A DNA stretch of 64,000 nt from Paracoccus pantotrophus (lineage in GTDB: Bacteria > Pseudomonadota > Alphaproteobacteria > Rhodobacterales > Rhodobacteraceae). The number at the start of each line of letters is the position of its first letter. The stretch's first letter is position 1. Below the pieces are notes generated by a model that worked only from the letters and a program-made list of their open reading frames with translations, was not told where the DNA came from and ran no database searches. Below are positions 19,491-28,289 of the stretch, in pieces. Made by a program: the position numbers and the translations under genes. The DNA is taken from assembly GCF_008824185.1 (NCBI RefSeq), contig NZ_CP044423.1, positions 62,001 through 126,000 of the forward strand. Reading direction: 5' to 3'.

Positions 19491-19516
19491 GCAAGATTAT
19501 AATTTAGGCAGACAGC

Positions 19517-21247
19517 ATGCTTCACGGCACCGAAATCCTGACGACCGCCCAAATGCGCGCCATCGAATCCGCCGCCATGGCCAGCGGGCAGGTGACGGGC
19601 GCGGAACTGATGGAGCGCGCCGGCCGCGCCGTCGCCGGCCAGATCCGGCTGCGCTGGGCCAGGCCGGGCCTGGTGGCGGTGCTGTGCGGACCGGGCAACA
19701 ACGGCGGCGACGGCTATGTGGTGGCGCGGCTTTTGCACCAGGCGGGCTGGCAGGTGCGGGTGCTGGGGATGGAAAACCGGCCGGGGCCGGATGCGGCGCG
19801 GATGAAGGCCGAATGGCAGGCGCTGGGCCCCGTCCTGCCCCTGACCCAGGACGCCCTGCGCGCCGGGCCCGATGCGGATGTCTATGTGGATGCGGTCTTC
19901 GGCACCGGTCTCACCCGCCCGCCCGAGGGCGAGATTGCCGCGATCCTGGACTATCTGGGCGGTTCGGGTGGGGATTGGGCGTTCTTCCGCGAGCGGCTGG
20001 TGGCGGTGGACTGCCCCAGCGGGCTGTGCCTGGACAGCGGCGCCTTTCCCGGCCGGCCGCGCGAGCCCGGCGATTTCGACCTGCGCGCCCGCCTGACCGT
20101 CGCCTTCGACAGCCCCAAGCCGGGGCACCTGCTGGAGCGCGGGCCGGAATGCTGCGGCGAGCTGGTCATCGCCGATATCGGCCTGGCGGCGTGGCGGATC
20201 CGCCAGCCGAACGAGGGCGCGACCCCGTCAAGCATCACCCGCTTTCCCGCCGTCGAGGCCCTCTGGCCCGGTTTCGCCGTTCCCGATTCGCGCCGGTACC
20301 CGATGGCCGCCCGCCGGCAGGCATCCTGGCTGCGCAAGCAGGAGGCCGGCAGCGGCCACAAGTTCAGCCACGGCCATGCGCTGATCGTCGCTGGGGGGCC
20401 GGCCAGGGGCGGGGCGGCGCGCCTCTCGGCCCGCGCCGCGCTGCGTATCGGTGCCGGGCTGGTGACGCTGGCGCCGCCGGCCGAGGCCCTGCCGGAGCAT
20501 GCCGGCCCGCCCGATGCGCTGATGCGCCGAGGCGTCGACGATCCGGCCGCGCTGCGGGACATGCTGGCCGACCCGCGGGTCAACGCGCTCTGCATCGGTC
20601 CCGGCTGCGGGGTCGAGCGCGCGGCGGCGCTGCTGCCCGCGATCCTGGGCGCGGGGCGGGCGACGGTGCTGGATGCCGATGCGCTGACCGCCCTGTCGCG
20701 CGACCCCGGCCTGATGGCGCTTTTGCACGAAAACTGCGTGCTGACCCCGCATGCGGGCGAATTCGGGCGCGTCTTTCCCGACCTTGCCGAGCGCCTCGAG
20801 CATCCGCGTCCGCCCGCCGCGGGTGGCCGCGACCAGGCCTCCGATCCGGCGCGGATGGCGCGGCGCCTGGCGGAACTGGCCGCTTATCGCGAGGCGTTGG
20901 CGAAAATGCGCGGGCCGCTCTATTCGCGCCTCGACGCCGCCCGCGACGCTGCGGCGCGCTGTGGCGCGGTGGTGCTGCTGAAGGGCCCCGACACGGTGAT
21001 CGCCGCCCCCGACGGGCGCGCGCGCATCCATTCCGCCTTCGATGTTCCCTGGCTTGCCACCGCCGGTGCCGGCGACGTGCTGGCCGGGATCATCGCCGGC
21101 CTGCTGGCCCGCGGCCTGCCGGCGCTGGACGCCGCCAGCCTGGGCACGCTGGTCCATGCCAGGGCCGCGCGCCATGTCGGCCCCGGCCTGATCGCCGACG
21201 ACCTGCCCGAGGCGCTGCCCGCGGTGCTGCGCCGGCCGGGGGGATGA
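19517..21247 (+). CDS. nnr: Bifunctional NAD(P)HX epimerase/dehydratase
   Basis: Repairs hydrated, inactive NADH and NADPH: the N-terminal YjeF_N domain (about 1-215) epimerises and the C-terminal ribokinase-like domain (about 240-570) dehydrates with ADP. Visible motifs are GPGNNGGDGYVVARLL in the first domain and TAGAGDVLAGIIAGLLARG in the second. The 576-residue length is above the usual 490-520. An extra stretch of roughly 55 residues, rich in Pro, Arg and Ala (about residues 425-480), lies between the HAGEF motif and VVLLKGPDTVIAAPDG. It diverges from glnB; a TATAAT lies at 19498-19503. Confidence 0.94.
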   Translation: MLHGTEILTTAQMRAIESAAMASGQVTGAELMERAGRAVAGQIRLRWARPGLVAVLCGPGNNGGDGYVVARLLHQAGWQVRVLGMENRPGPDAARMKAEWQALGPVLPLTQDALRAGPDADVYVDAVFGTGLTRPPEGEIAAILDYLGGSGGDWAFFRERLVAVDCPSGLCLDSGAFPGRPREPGDFDLRARLTVAFDSPKPGHLLERGPECCGELVIADIGLAAWRIRQPNEGATPSSITRFPAVEALWPGFAVPDSRRYPMAARRQASWLRKQEAGSGHKFSHGHALIVAGGPARGGAARLSARAALRIGAGLVTLAPPAEALPEHAGPPDALMRRGVDDPAALRDMLADPRVNALCIGPGCGVERAAALLPAILGAGRATVLDADALTALSRDPGLMALLHENCVLTPHAGEFGRVFPDLAERLEHPRPPAAGGRDQASDPARMARRLAELAAYREALAKMRGPLYSRLDAARDAAARCGAVVLLKGPDTVIAAPDGRARIHSAFDVPWLATAGAGDVLAGIIAGLLARGLPALDAASLGTLVHARAARHVGPGLIADDLPEALPAVLRRPGG

Positions 21248-21295
21248 AATTACCGCTCGCATGTGAAGCGCGGCTTTGCTAGAGAACGCGCCGTT

Positions 21296-21380
21296 GCGGG
21301 TGTGGCGAAATTGGCAGACGCACCAGATTTAGGTTCTGGCGCCGCAAGGCGTGGGGGTTCAAGTCCCTCCACCCGCACCA
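21296..21380 (+). tRNA. tRNA-Leu (anticodon UAG)
   Basis: An 85-base type II tRNA with the CCA end encoded. The acceptor stem is GCGGGTG (21296-21302) paired with CACCCGC (21370-21376). The anticodon stem is CCAGA/TCTGG with loop TTTAGGT, giving anticodon UAG, which reads CUA and other CUN leucine codons. The long variable arm GCGCCGCAAGGCGT and the T-loop GGTTCAAGTCC are present. Insertion-sequence remnants begin 380 bases downstream. Confidence 0.95.
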
Positions 21381-21565
21381 TTCCCGCGTGAGGCGGATCG
21401 CCGCAGGAAGGCCGGTACGCCGGGCGGGTTTCCCCGCGGAATCGCGCTGTTGCCCGCGGGTCTGCCTTGGTCCCCTGTCCGGCCGGGCCTGGCCGCTTTG
21501 ATCCCTATCAAAGCCTGCCGCCTCGAAATGTGCCCTTACGATGTGGCAATTGTCCGAGGATGGAA

Positions 21566-21754
21566 ATGACCCGACTTTTCATGATTCTGCTGTCGATCAG
21601 CCTGACCACGCTTGCCGGGATCGGCGTGATCATCGTCCTGGCGATGGGATTTTACGATCTGCGCGCCATTCTCCTGGCTGCCGCCGGGGGCGCGGTCATC
21701 GCCTTGCCGATCACCTGGTATGTCGCGATGAAGCTGCGGGACACCATGGGCTAG
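21566..21754 (+). CDS. Small two-helix membrane protein (62 aa)
   Basis: A 62-residue protein consisting of two hydrophobic helices (about residues 4-28 and 33-54). From memory, similar proteins in Rhodobacteraceae are carried in databases under the misleading name CTP synthetase; there is no such enzyme domain here. GAGGA at 21556-21560 is five bases before the ATG. The stop codon lies within a few bases of the left edge of the IS630 remnant. Function unknown. Confidence 0.75.
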   Translation: MTRLFMILLSISLTTLAGIGVIIVLAMGFYDLRAILLAAAGGAVIALPITWYVAMKLRDTMG

Positions 21755-22021
21755 CGCGGATTCGACTTAGTCCGGGTCATATCCGGCGGGCTCGAAGTAG
21801 TTCCGGCATTCCTCGGGGGTGAAGGCGGATAGACAGTCGGCGACGGCTGACCAGAGATCGTCAACGGTTCTGGTAGCGACCTTTCTGAGCAGTGCCTTGA
21901 GCTTGGAGAAAGCCATCTCGATGGGGTTGAAGTCCGGCGAGTATGGCGGGCGGAACAGGAGCCGTGCTCCAACTTTTTCGATGGCGTCGCGCACGCCGCT
22001 GATCTTGTGGGCGGGCAGATT

Positions 22022-22051
22022 ATCCATGACCACGACATCCATGACCACGAC
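22022..22051. repeat. 15-bp tandem duplication in the transposase DDE region
   Basis: ATCCATGACCACGAC is repeated in direct contact (22022-22036, 22037-22051). It adds five residues (VVVMD doubled) immediately at the second catalytic aspartate of the IS630 transposase. Confidence 0.92.
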
Positions 22052-22378
22052 GTCGCCGGGGCGCAGCTCGGGTGCGAGCACCTGCTCGGCATAGGCGAGG
22101 AAGGCTGGTCCGTTCATTGGCCCATCGAGCAGAGCATCGGTGCCGCCATGCCAGATAGCCGCAGGCCCGCGGTAAAGGTGGTGGTCTTCCAATGTCCGTG
22201 TGGAATGGGCGCCCGGCATCGCTCGCCACATGGCGCTCGTCCTCGCAGCCGCGCCATCTTCGTGGATGCCGCGGTCTCATCGATGAAGATGAGCCTCTCG
22301 GGATCGAGATCGAGCTGGCCGTCGAACCAGGCTATGCGGCGGCGCAAGACATCGGGACGCTGCTGCTCTGAGGTATGC

Positions 22379-22406
22379 GCCGTCTTTTTTTGGCCGTCTT
22401 TTTTTG
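22379..22406. repeat. 14-bp tandem duplication at the A7 slippery site
   Basis: GCCGTCTTTTTTTG occurs twice in contact (22379-22392, 22393-22406). On the coding strand each copy carries the CAAAAAAAG slippery run, so the frameshift site of the transposase is doubled. Confidence 0.92.
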
Positions 22407-22727
22407 AATGTGATGCCGCGCCGGTCAAGAAACAGCCAGACCGTCGAGGGCGCCACCCGCACGCCGCGCTCGCCAGCAAGGCGCTCGCCGATCTCAGCAA
22501 GAGTGATGTCCGGTGTCTTCTCGATGAGGCCCGGAATGAAGGCCGCGTGCGTATCAAGCTTCGAGCGCGACGGCTGTCCCTGCTTGCGCGCTTCCATCTC
22601 GCCGGTCTCGCGATAGCGGCGATACCAGGCCCCGGCCGTCGAGATGCCGATGCGGAAGCGTCGTGCCGCCTCCCGCGTCGAAACCCCATCTTCGATCGCT
22701 GCAATTACCCGACCGCGAAGGTCTCCG

Positions 22728-22755
22728 CTCAGGCTCCTCGTCTCAGGCTCCTCGT
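22728..22755. repeat. 14-bp tandem duplication at the transposase start
   Basis: CTCAGGCTCCTCGT is repeated in contact (22728-22741, 22742-22755). On the coding strand it falls just after the natural ATG. Reading from that ATG reaches a stop after nine codons; removing one copy restores the frame beginning MTRSLSGDLRGRV. Confidence 0.92.
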
Positions 22756-22817
22756 CATCATCTCCTCCTGGCAAATCACAGGAGCAGTGAATCAGACATT
22801 GTTCATCGCGTGAATCC

Positions 22818-23537
22818 TCAAAGCGACCCGGTGTTCGTCAAATTCGCTCTAGACGACGTCTTCATTTGATTGATCCAGGCCATGGCGCATGCGCGGTCTG
22901 TGAAGGCTTTGAAGGATCCGACGATCTTCTCGCTTCCAAGGGCGATGCGTCGGAAGCGTTGGTCCGGCTGTGGTTGGGCTTGATCTGGGCGGTGGCCCGC
23001 ATCTCCTCGGCGATGAACCGGCACAGGGCATCGGTGTCGCATCCGATATCTGCGATGACATGGCCGATGCCGGTGAGGCCGCAGATCAGCCCTTTCGCCT
23101 GCGGGCTGTCGGCCCAGTGGCCGGGCGTGATCGTGACCCGGATCGGCCGGCCGAACGCGTCCGCGGCCGCATGGGGTTGCGTCGTCAGCCCGCCGCGGGA
23201 CCGGCCGATGGCGTGGGCCTCAAGCCCCCTTCTGCGAGGTCGCGTCGGCATGGACCTTCGAGATCGTCGCCTCGATCAGCACCCATTCGGAAGCGGGACC
23301 GGCGCCCAACGCCTTGAAAAGCCGTTCCCATGCCTCGGCGCGGTCCACCGCCGGAACCAGGTGCGGACCGTCTGCCAATGTCCCGGCGCCGGTGGCGGGT
23401 CGCGCCAGGGCTAAGCGCCCCGTGCCAGCCAGAGGATCGCGTCCGTGAACGGCCGGTCGTCGGCACCGCTGCGGCCCCGAGCACCGGCCTTGCCGGGCAG
23501 CAGCGGCCCGATTCGCTCTCATCGCCCGTCAGTCAAC
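22818..23537 (-). pseudogene. IS5-family transposase remnant (IS427-like)
   Basis: Pieces of an IS5-family transposase in several frames. Near 23535-23400 the frame reads LTDGR-stop-ERIGPLLPGKAG and then LARGA-stop-PWRDPPPAPGHW. A second frame gives WERLFKALGAGPASEWVLIE and ATISKVHADATSQKGA. A third gives IGRSRGGLTTQPHAAADAFG with the second DDE block. The C-terminal FRRIALGSEKIVGSFKAF follows after an apparent internal deletion. A shift near the GGGGG run (about 23230) may be the family's normal frameshift, but the two stops, the second shift and the deletion show that the element is dead. Confidence 0.85.
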
Positions 23538-23548
23538 GTTCGCCTGCT

Positions 23549-23575
23549 CAAGATCGCCTGCGGCTTTCGATCTTG
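23549..23575. repeat. Inverted repeat beside the IS5 remnant
   Basis: CAAGATCG (23549-23556) and CGATCTTG (23568-23575) form a perfect 8-bp inverted repeat with an 11-base spacer, next to the beginning of the IS5 remnant. It may be part of an old element end or a weak terminator. Confidence 0.5.
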
Positions 23576-23627
23576 AATCAGAAACGGAAACGCCTGGAAA
23601 TCCTCGGATGAAGACGCCGCCCACCCC

Positions 23628-24146
23628 TCAATAGATGTAGCGGATCTGCTCGGCCCAGAACCTTTCGATCCGGCGCCATTGCAGGTTCACCGCCTCGATC
23701 GGCGGGTCGTCCAGCACGCCGGACAGTTCCAGCCCTTCGGCATGGCGGGCGAACAGCCGCGCCACGCAATCGCGCACCTCTTGCCCTGCCGGGGTCAGTC
23801 GCACCCGGACCGCGCGGCGGTCCATCTCGCAGCGTTCATGGTGGACATAGCCCAGCTCGACCAGCTTCTTGAGATTGTAGGAGACGTTCGAGCCCTGATA
23901 CATCCCGCGCGAACGCAGCTCGCCCGCCGTCACCTCCGACGTGCCGAGATTGTAGATCAGCAGCGCCTGCACCGGCGTCAGGTCCGAGCGGCCCAGCCGC
24001 TCGAACTCGTCCTTGACCAGGTCCAGCAAAAGCCGATGCAGCCGCTCCAGCATTTGCAGGCTTTCCAGATAGGCGTCGGCCCGGTTGGTCCGCGGCGGCA
24101 CGGGCCGCAGGGCCGGCACCGTGTGGGCAGAGCTGCGCTGTTGCAT
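23628..24146 (-). CDS. MarR-family transcriptional regulator
   Basis: A 172-residue winged-helix regulator. The DNA-binding region spans about residues 55-120 (LTPVQALLIYNLGTSEVTAG, RGMYQGSNVSYNLKKLVELG, DRRAVRVRLTPAGQEV). It has a longer N-terminal helix and C-terminal extension than minimal MarR proteins. It resembles the alphaproteobacterial LdtR branch, named for control of an L,D-transpeptidase, but no such target lies nearby, so I give no symbol. It is transcribed away from sdhE. Confidence 0.85.
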   Translation of the reverse strand: MQQRSSAHTVPALRPVPPRTNRADAYLESLQMLERLHRLLLDLVKDEFERLGRSDLTPVQALLIYNLGTSEVTAGELRSRGMYQGSNVSYNLKKLVELGYVHHERCEMDRRAVRVRLTPAGQEVRDCVARLFARHAEGLELSGVLDDPPIEAVNLQWRRIERFWAEQIRYIY

Positions 24147-24237
24147 AAGCGGGTTCCGTTCTTGGCCTCGTTTCCGCCACCATGGCGCAGATTTGCCAAT
24201 CTTCGGTTAATCGCCGTGCAGTTTGCTAAAATTGCGC

Positions 24238-24519
24238 CTATTTCCGTGCCAGCCGCTGATGGGCAAAACCCGCCACGCGGTCCAGGATGGGCAGCAGCGC
24301 CTGCGGTCCGGGGCGGGCGTCGCCCAGCCGGGCGGTGATCCAGGGATACAGATCCTGGTCGTTTTCGCTCAGCAGCGCCTCGTAAAGGTCCAGCTCCTCG
24401 GGGCTCAGCCCATCAAGCTCGCTGTCCGAGAAGGGGCCCAGGATCAGGTCCATCTCCTTGGTGCCCCGCCGCCAGCTGCGCATCCGCAGCCGCTTCAGCC
24501 TTGCTTCGTTCTCGTCCAC
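24238..24519 (-). CDS. sdhE: Succinate dehydrogenase assembly factor SdhE
   Basis: A 93-residue protein of the SdhE/SDHAF2 family (DUF339), which helps attach FAD covalently to SdhA. The conserved motif RRGTKEMDLILGPF (RGxxE) is near residue 18. The GLSPEELDLYEALLSENDQDLYPWI segment is also typical. The start is a GTG at 24519 after GGGGGC; the frame is open far upstream, antisense to the aminotransferase gene, but family length favours this start. It diverges from the aminotransferase gene. Confidence 0.92.
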   Translation of the reverse strand: MDENEARLKRLRMRSWRRGTKEMDLILGPFSDSELDGLSPEELDLYEALLSENDQDLYPWITARLGDARPGPQALLPILDRVAGFAHQRLARK

Positions 24520-24588
24520 GCTTGCCCCCGGCTTGCCTGTCCGCGGCGCCGCCCCTATGACGGGACAGCCAGCCGCAGGATGAATTCG

Positions 24589-25791
24589 ATGAGCTTTTTG
24601 TCGCAGACGCTCGCCCGCGTCAAACCCTCGCCCACCATCGCCATCACCACCCGCGCCCGCGAGCTTGCGGCCGAGGGGCGGGACATTATCGGCCTGTCCG
24701 CCGGCGAGCCCGATTTCGACACGCCTGCCCATATCCGCGAGGCGGCCAAGGCCGCCATCGACGCCGGCCATACCCGCTATACCGCGGTGGACGGCATCCC
24801 GGAACTGAAACGCGCCATCTGCGACAAGTTCGCGCGGGAAAACGGGCTGGACTATGCGCCCGCGCAGGTGACGGTCGGCACCGGCGGCAAGCAGGTGCTT
24901 TACAACGCGCTGATGGCGACGCTGAATCCGGGCGACGAGGTGATCATCCCGGCGCCCTATTGGGTCAGCTACCCGGACATGGTGCTGCTGGCCGGCGGCA
25001 CGCCCGTGGTGGTCGAGGGCGCGATGCAGAACGGCTATCGCATCACCCCCGAACAGCTGGAGGCCGCGATCACGCCGCGGACGAAATGGCTGATCCTCAA
25101 TTCGCCCTCGAACCCCACCGGCGCGGGCTATGCCGTCGAACACATGCGCGCCCTGACCCAGGTGCTGATGCGCCACCCGCAGGTCTGGGTGCTGGCGGAT
25201 GACATATACGAGCACCTGGTCTTTGACGATTTCCGCTTCGTCACGCCGGCGCAGGTCGAGCCGGGGCTGAAATCGCGCACCCTGACCATGAACGGCGTCA
25301 GCAAGGCCTATGCGATGACCGGCTGGCGCATCGGCTATGGCGCCGGCCCCGAGGAACTGATTCGCGCCATGGCCAAGCTGCAGTCGCAATCGACCTCGAA
25401 TCCCTGCTCAATCAGCCAATATGCCGCGCTGGCCGCGTTGCAGGGGCCGCAGGACTACATCGCCGAAAGCCGCGCCGTGTTCCAGCGCCGCCGCGACCTG
25501 GTGGTCGCGGGGCTGAACGCCTGTCCCGGCATCGACTGCCCGGTGCCGCAGGGGGCGTTCTATGTCTATCCCTCGATCGCGGCGCTGATCGGCAAGACCT
25601 CGGCCGGCGGCACGCAGATCGTGGATGACGAAGCCTTCGCCACCGCGCTGCTGAACGAGACCGGGGTGGCGGTGGTCTTTGGCGCGGCCTTCGGGCTCTC
25701 GCCGCATTTCCGCATCTCCTATGCCACCTCGGACGCGGTGCTGGCGGATGCCTGCGCCCGCATCAGGGCCTTCTGCGAGGGGCTGCGCTGA
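24589..25791 (+). CDS. Aspartate aminotransferase (class I, 1-gamma type)
   Basis: A PLP enzyme of 400 residues, the family length, exchanging amino groups between aspartate (or prephenate in some homologues) and 2-oxoglutarate. The PLP lysine is Lys239 in MNGVSKAYAMTGWRIGYG. LSAGEPDFDTP near residue 37 and NSPSNPTGAGY near 171 are the substrate and phosphate motifs. I chose the ATG at 24589 because AGGA lies eight bases upstream; an in-frame ATG at 24580 overlaps that site. It converges with aspA. Confidence 0.94.
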   Translation: MSFLSQTLARVKPSPTIAITTRARELAAEGRDIIGLSAGEPDFDTPAHIREAAKAAIDAGHTRYTAVDGIPELKRAICDKFARENGLDYAPAQVTVGTGGKQVLYNALMATLNPGDEVIIPAPYWVSYPDMVLLAGGTPVVVEGAMQNGYRITPEQLEAAITPRTKWLILNSPSNPTGAGYAVEHMRALTQVLMRHPQVWVLADDIYEHLVFDDFRFVTPAQVEPGLKSRTLTMNGVSKAYAMTGWRIGYGAGPEELIRAMAKLQSQSTSNPCSISQYAALAALQGPQDYIAESRAVFQRRRDLVVAGLNACPGIDCPVPQGAFYVYPSIAALIGKTSAGGTQIVDDEAFATALLNETGVAVVFGAAFGLSPHFRISYATSDAVLADACARIRAFCEGLR

Positions 25792-25796
25792 GCGAA

Positions 25797-25820
25797 GCGG
25801 CGGGGCCGGAACCCCGCCGC
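25797..25820. terminator. Hairpin between convergent genes
   Basis: A perfect 9-bp GC stem GCGGCGGGG / CCCCGCCGC (25797-25805 and 25812-25820) lies between the stop codons of the aminotransferase and aspA genes. There is no clear T run, so its role as a bidirectional terminator is inferred from position. Confidence 0.5.
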
Positions 25821-25827
25821 GCCCGCC

Positions 25828-27234
25828 CTAGTTCACGAAAAGCTGCGGCTTGGTCAGGCTTTCGGGGCGCAGGATGGCGTCCAGACGCTCTTTCGGCAGC
25901 AGGCCCTTTTCCAGCACCAGCTCATAGACGCCGCGGCCGGTCAGATGCGCCTCGGTCGCAAGCTCGGTGGCGGCGGCATAGCCGATATAGGGGTTCAGCG
26001 CCGTGACGATACCGATCGAGCGGCGCACGGTTTCCTTCAGCACGTCGCGATTGGCGGTGATGCCGCGCACGCAATTATGCTCCAGCGTGTTGCAGGCCGC
26101 GATCAGGTGGCTGACCGAGCGGAACATGCTGTAGGCGATCACCGGCTCGAAGGCGTTCAGCTGCAACTGCCCGCCCTCGGCGGCCATGGTGATGGTCATG
26201 TCGTTGCCGATCACCTCGAAGGCGACCTGGTTGACCACCTCGGGGATGACCGGGTTCACCTTGCCCGGCATGATCGAGGAGCCGGCCTGTTTCGCCGGCA
26301 GGTTGATCTCGTTCAAACCGGCCCGCGGCCCCGAGGACAAGAGCCGCAGGTCGTTGCAGATCTTCGACAGCTTGACCGCCACGCGCTTGAGCACGCCCGA
26401 GACCTGCACGAAGGCGCCGCAATCCTGCGTCGCCTCGACCAGGTCGGGGGCGGTGACGACCGGGATCACCGTGATCTCGGCCAGCCGCGCCCGCACCCGC
26501 TCGGCATAGTCGGGATGGGTGGTGATGCCGGTGCCGATGGCGGTGGCGCCCAGGTTGATCTCGCAGATCAGGGCGGCCGCCTCGGCCAGGCGCAACTCGT
26601 CCTCGCCGATGGTGATGGCGAAGGCGTTGAATTCCTGGCCCAGGGTCATCGGCACCGCCTCTTGCAGCTGGGTGCGGCCCATTTTCAGGATCTCGGCAAA
26701 TTCCGCACCCTTCTCGGCAAAGGCGCCGCGCAGCGAGGCCAGGGCCGCGATCACGTTCTGCAAGCCCCGCCACGAGGCCAGCCGCAACGCCGTCGGATAG
26801 ACGTCGTTGGTCGATTGGCTCATGTTCACATGCTCGTTGGGGTGCAGGTATTGGTACTCGCCCTTGGCATGGCCCATGATCTCCAGCGCACGGTTGGCGA
26901 TCACCTCGTTGGCATTCATGTTGGTCGAGGTGCCGGCGCCGCCCTGGATCTGGTCCACGACGAACTGGTCGTGCAGCCGGCCGGCGCGGATCTCCTCGCA
27001 GGCGGCCACGATGGCGTCGCGGCGCTCGGCCGAGAGCAGCCCCAGATCGGCATTGGCCAGCGCCGCCGCCTGCTTGATCGCGGCCAGGGCGCGGATCAGT
27101 TCGGGAATTTCGCCGATCGGCCGGCCCGAGATCGGGAAATTCTCGACGGCGCGCAGGCTGTGGACGCCCCAATAGGCGTCGGCAGGCACCTCGCGGTCGC
27201 CAAGCAGGTCGTGTTCGATGCGGGTCTTGGTCAT
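25828..27234 (-). CDS. aspA: Aspartate ammonia-lyase
   Basis: Converts aspartate reversibly to fumarate and ammonium. The 468-residue protein has the aspartase/fumarase signature GSSIMPGKVNPVIPE (the flexible SS loop). TRIEHDLLGDREVPADAYWG at the start and GGAGTSTNMNANEVIANRAL are characteristic of aspartase rather than fumarase C. GAGGTGAAC precedes the ATG at 27234. It lies beside the aspartate aminotransferase gene on the opposite strand, so aspartate nitrogen is handled by neighbours. Confidence 0.95.
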   Translation of the reverse strand: MTKTRIEHDLLGDREVPADAYWGVHSLRAVENFPISGRPIGEIPELIRALAAIKQAAALANADLGLLSAERRDAIVAACEEIRAGRLHDQFVVDQIQGGAGTSTNMNANEVIANRALEIMGHAKGEYQYLHPNEHVNMSQSTNDVYPTALRLASWRGLQNVIAALASLRGAFAEKGAEFAEILKMGRTQLQEAVPMTLGQEFNAFAITIGEDELRLAEAAALICEINLGATAIGTGITTHPDYAERVRARLAEITVIPVVTAPDLVEATQDCGAFVQVSGVLKRVAVKLSKICNDLRLLSSGPRAGLNEINLPAKQAGSSIMPGKVNPVIPEVVNQVAFEVIGNDMTITMAAEGGQLQLNAFEPVIAYSMFRSVSHLIAACNTLEHNCVRGITANRDVLKETVRRSIGIVTALNPYIGYAAATELATEAHLTGRGVYELVLEKGLLPKERLDAILRPESLTKPQLFVN

Positions 27235-27392
27235 GTTCACCTCGGGCACAGGCGCGCCGCCCGCCGGGGCGGCGGTGCGGGCGCGATGCGCATTTCTGTC
27301 GGATCTGTTGCGATGGCAGGGCGTTCGCGCGCCCCGTGTGTCAAAGATTTAGGCAGGATCGCGCGTATTTTCCAATGCGAAGTCGCGCTGGG

Positions 27393-28289
27393 TTATTCCG
27401 ATCCTGCATAACCTTCGCCCAGCTCGCGCGCGGCCTGCCAGACCCGGCCGGTGATGCCGCGCCCGCGCGCGGCATTGCGGTAAAGCCGGATCTCCATCGG
27501 CAGTTCGGGGGCCACGACCTCCAGCCGGCCGGTCGCGATCTCGGCCTCGACCAGGCGGCGGGGCAGCCAGACCAGGCCATGCCCGGCCACGGCCATGCTT
27601 TTCATCGCCTCGGCCATGCTGGCTTCGTCGGTATGGGCGACATAGACCCTGGGCGCGCCGGGCTGGGCCAGCGCGATGCGCGCCATGGCGTTCAGGAACG
27701 AGCCGCGCGAATATTTCAACATCGGCATGCCCTCGGTCAGCCATTCCTCGGGCCAGCCCGGACGGGCGACGGCGACCAGGCTGTCATGGCCCACCACCAG
27801 ATGCGGATAGCCCGAGGGGTCCAGCGGGATGTTCACCTGCGGATGGGCATAGGTCAGGAAGAAGTCATAGCCGCCCTCGGTCAGCGCCTCGATGCAGCGG
27901 TCGAAATTCTCGGGCTTGACGCGGCTGGTCATCTGGCCCGCCGCCGCCTTCAGCCGCATCAGCCAGCCGGGCAGGAAGGTCACGGTCAGGCTGTGCAGCG
28001 CCACGAAGGAAATCTCGCCGCCGCGGCTGCGGGCATGGTCGCGGAACTCGGCGCGGCGGGCATGGATCATGCGCACCACCTCCTCGGCCGTTTCGCGAAA
28101 CAGCACGCCCTCGGGCGTCAGCGTCACCGGATAACTGTCGCGCGACAGCAGGTCGGTGCCGAGCCATTCCTCCAGCGCGCGGATGCGGCGGCTGAAGGCG
28201 CTCTGCGTGACGCCGCGCAGCTCGGCCGAGCGCGAGAAGCTGTGCGTCTCGGCCAGGCTCAGGAAGTCCTCAAGCCATTTCAGATCCAT
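27393..28289 (-). CDS. LysR-family transcriptional regulator
   Basis: A 298-residue LysR regulator with an N-terminal helix-turn-helix (about residues 1-60; DFLSLAETHSFSRSAELRGV, SRRIRALEEWLGTDLLSR) and a C-terminal effector domain (about 90-290). AAGGGAGG lies before the ATG at 28289. The divergent neighbour is a truncated Ldh-family oxidoreductase gene; LysR proteins often control the divergent gene, so the original target may be lost. The effector is unknown. Confidence 0.92.
   Translation of the reverse strand: MDLKWLEDFLSLAETHSFSRSAELRGVTQSAFSRRIRALEEWLGTDLLSRDSYPVTLTPEGVLFRETAEEVVRMIHARRAEFRDHARSRGGEISFVALHSLTVTFLPGWLMRLKAAAGQMTSRVKPENFDRCIEALTEGGYDFFLTYAHPQVNIPLDPSGYPHLVVGHDSLVAVARPGWPEEWLTEGMPMLKYSRGSFLNAMARIALAQPGAPRVYVAHTDEASMAEAMKSMAVAGHGLVWLPRRLVEAEIATGRLEVVAPELPMEIRLYRNAARGRGITGRVWQAARELGEGYAGSE

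Larger units (their letters stand above)
21767..22761 (-). pseudogene. IS630-family transposase, inactivated
   Basis: A DDE transposase broken over three frames. Frame one (about 22758-22410) has the paired helix-turn-helix (RVIAAIEDGVSTREAARRF, WLFLDRRGI). Frame two (about 22400-22130) has LDPERLIFIDETAASTKMAR with the first catalytic Asp. Frame three (about 22128-21767) has VVVMDNLPAHK and PPYSPDFNPIEMAFSKLK with the second Asp and the Glu. A shift at an A7G run is normal for this family, but here that site is tandemly duplicated. The natural start (ATG at 22761 after AGGAGG) reads into a stop because of another duplication, and one base is missing near 22128. It cannot make a full transposase. 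Confidence 0.9.

Noticed and set aside
19471..19500. A sigma-54 promoter for glnB
   Set aside because: The reverse strand reads CTGCAC-N5-ATGC, lacking the required GG at -24, so it does not meet the consensus.
21566..21754. CTP synthetase
   Set aside because: That name is attached in databases to similar small proteins, but 62 residues with two membrane helices cannot be this enzyme.
21755..22815. Terminal inverted repeats of the IS630 element
   Set aside because: Only GGATTC is shared between the left (about 21762) and right (about 22810) edges in inverted orientation. This is too short to define ends, so I give only the gene remnant.
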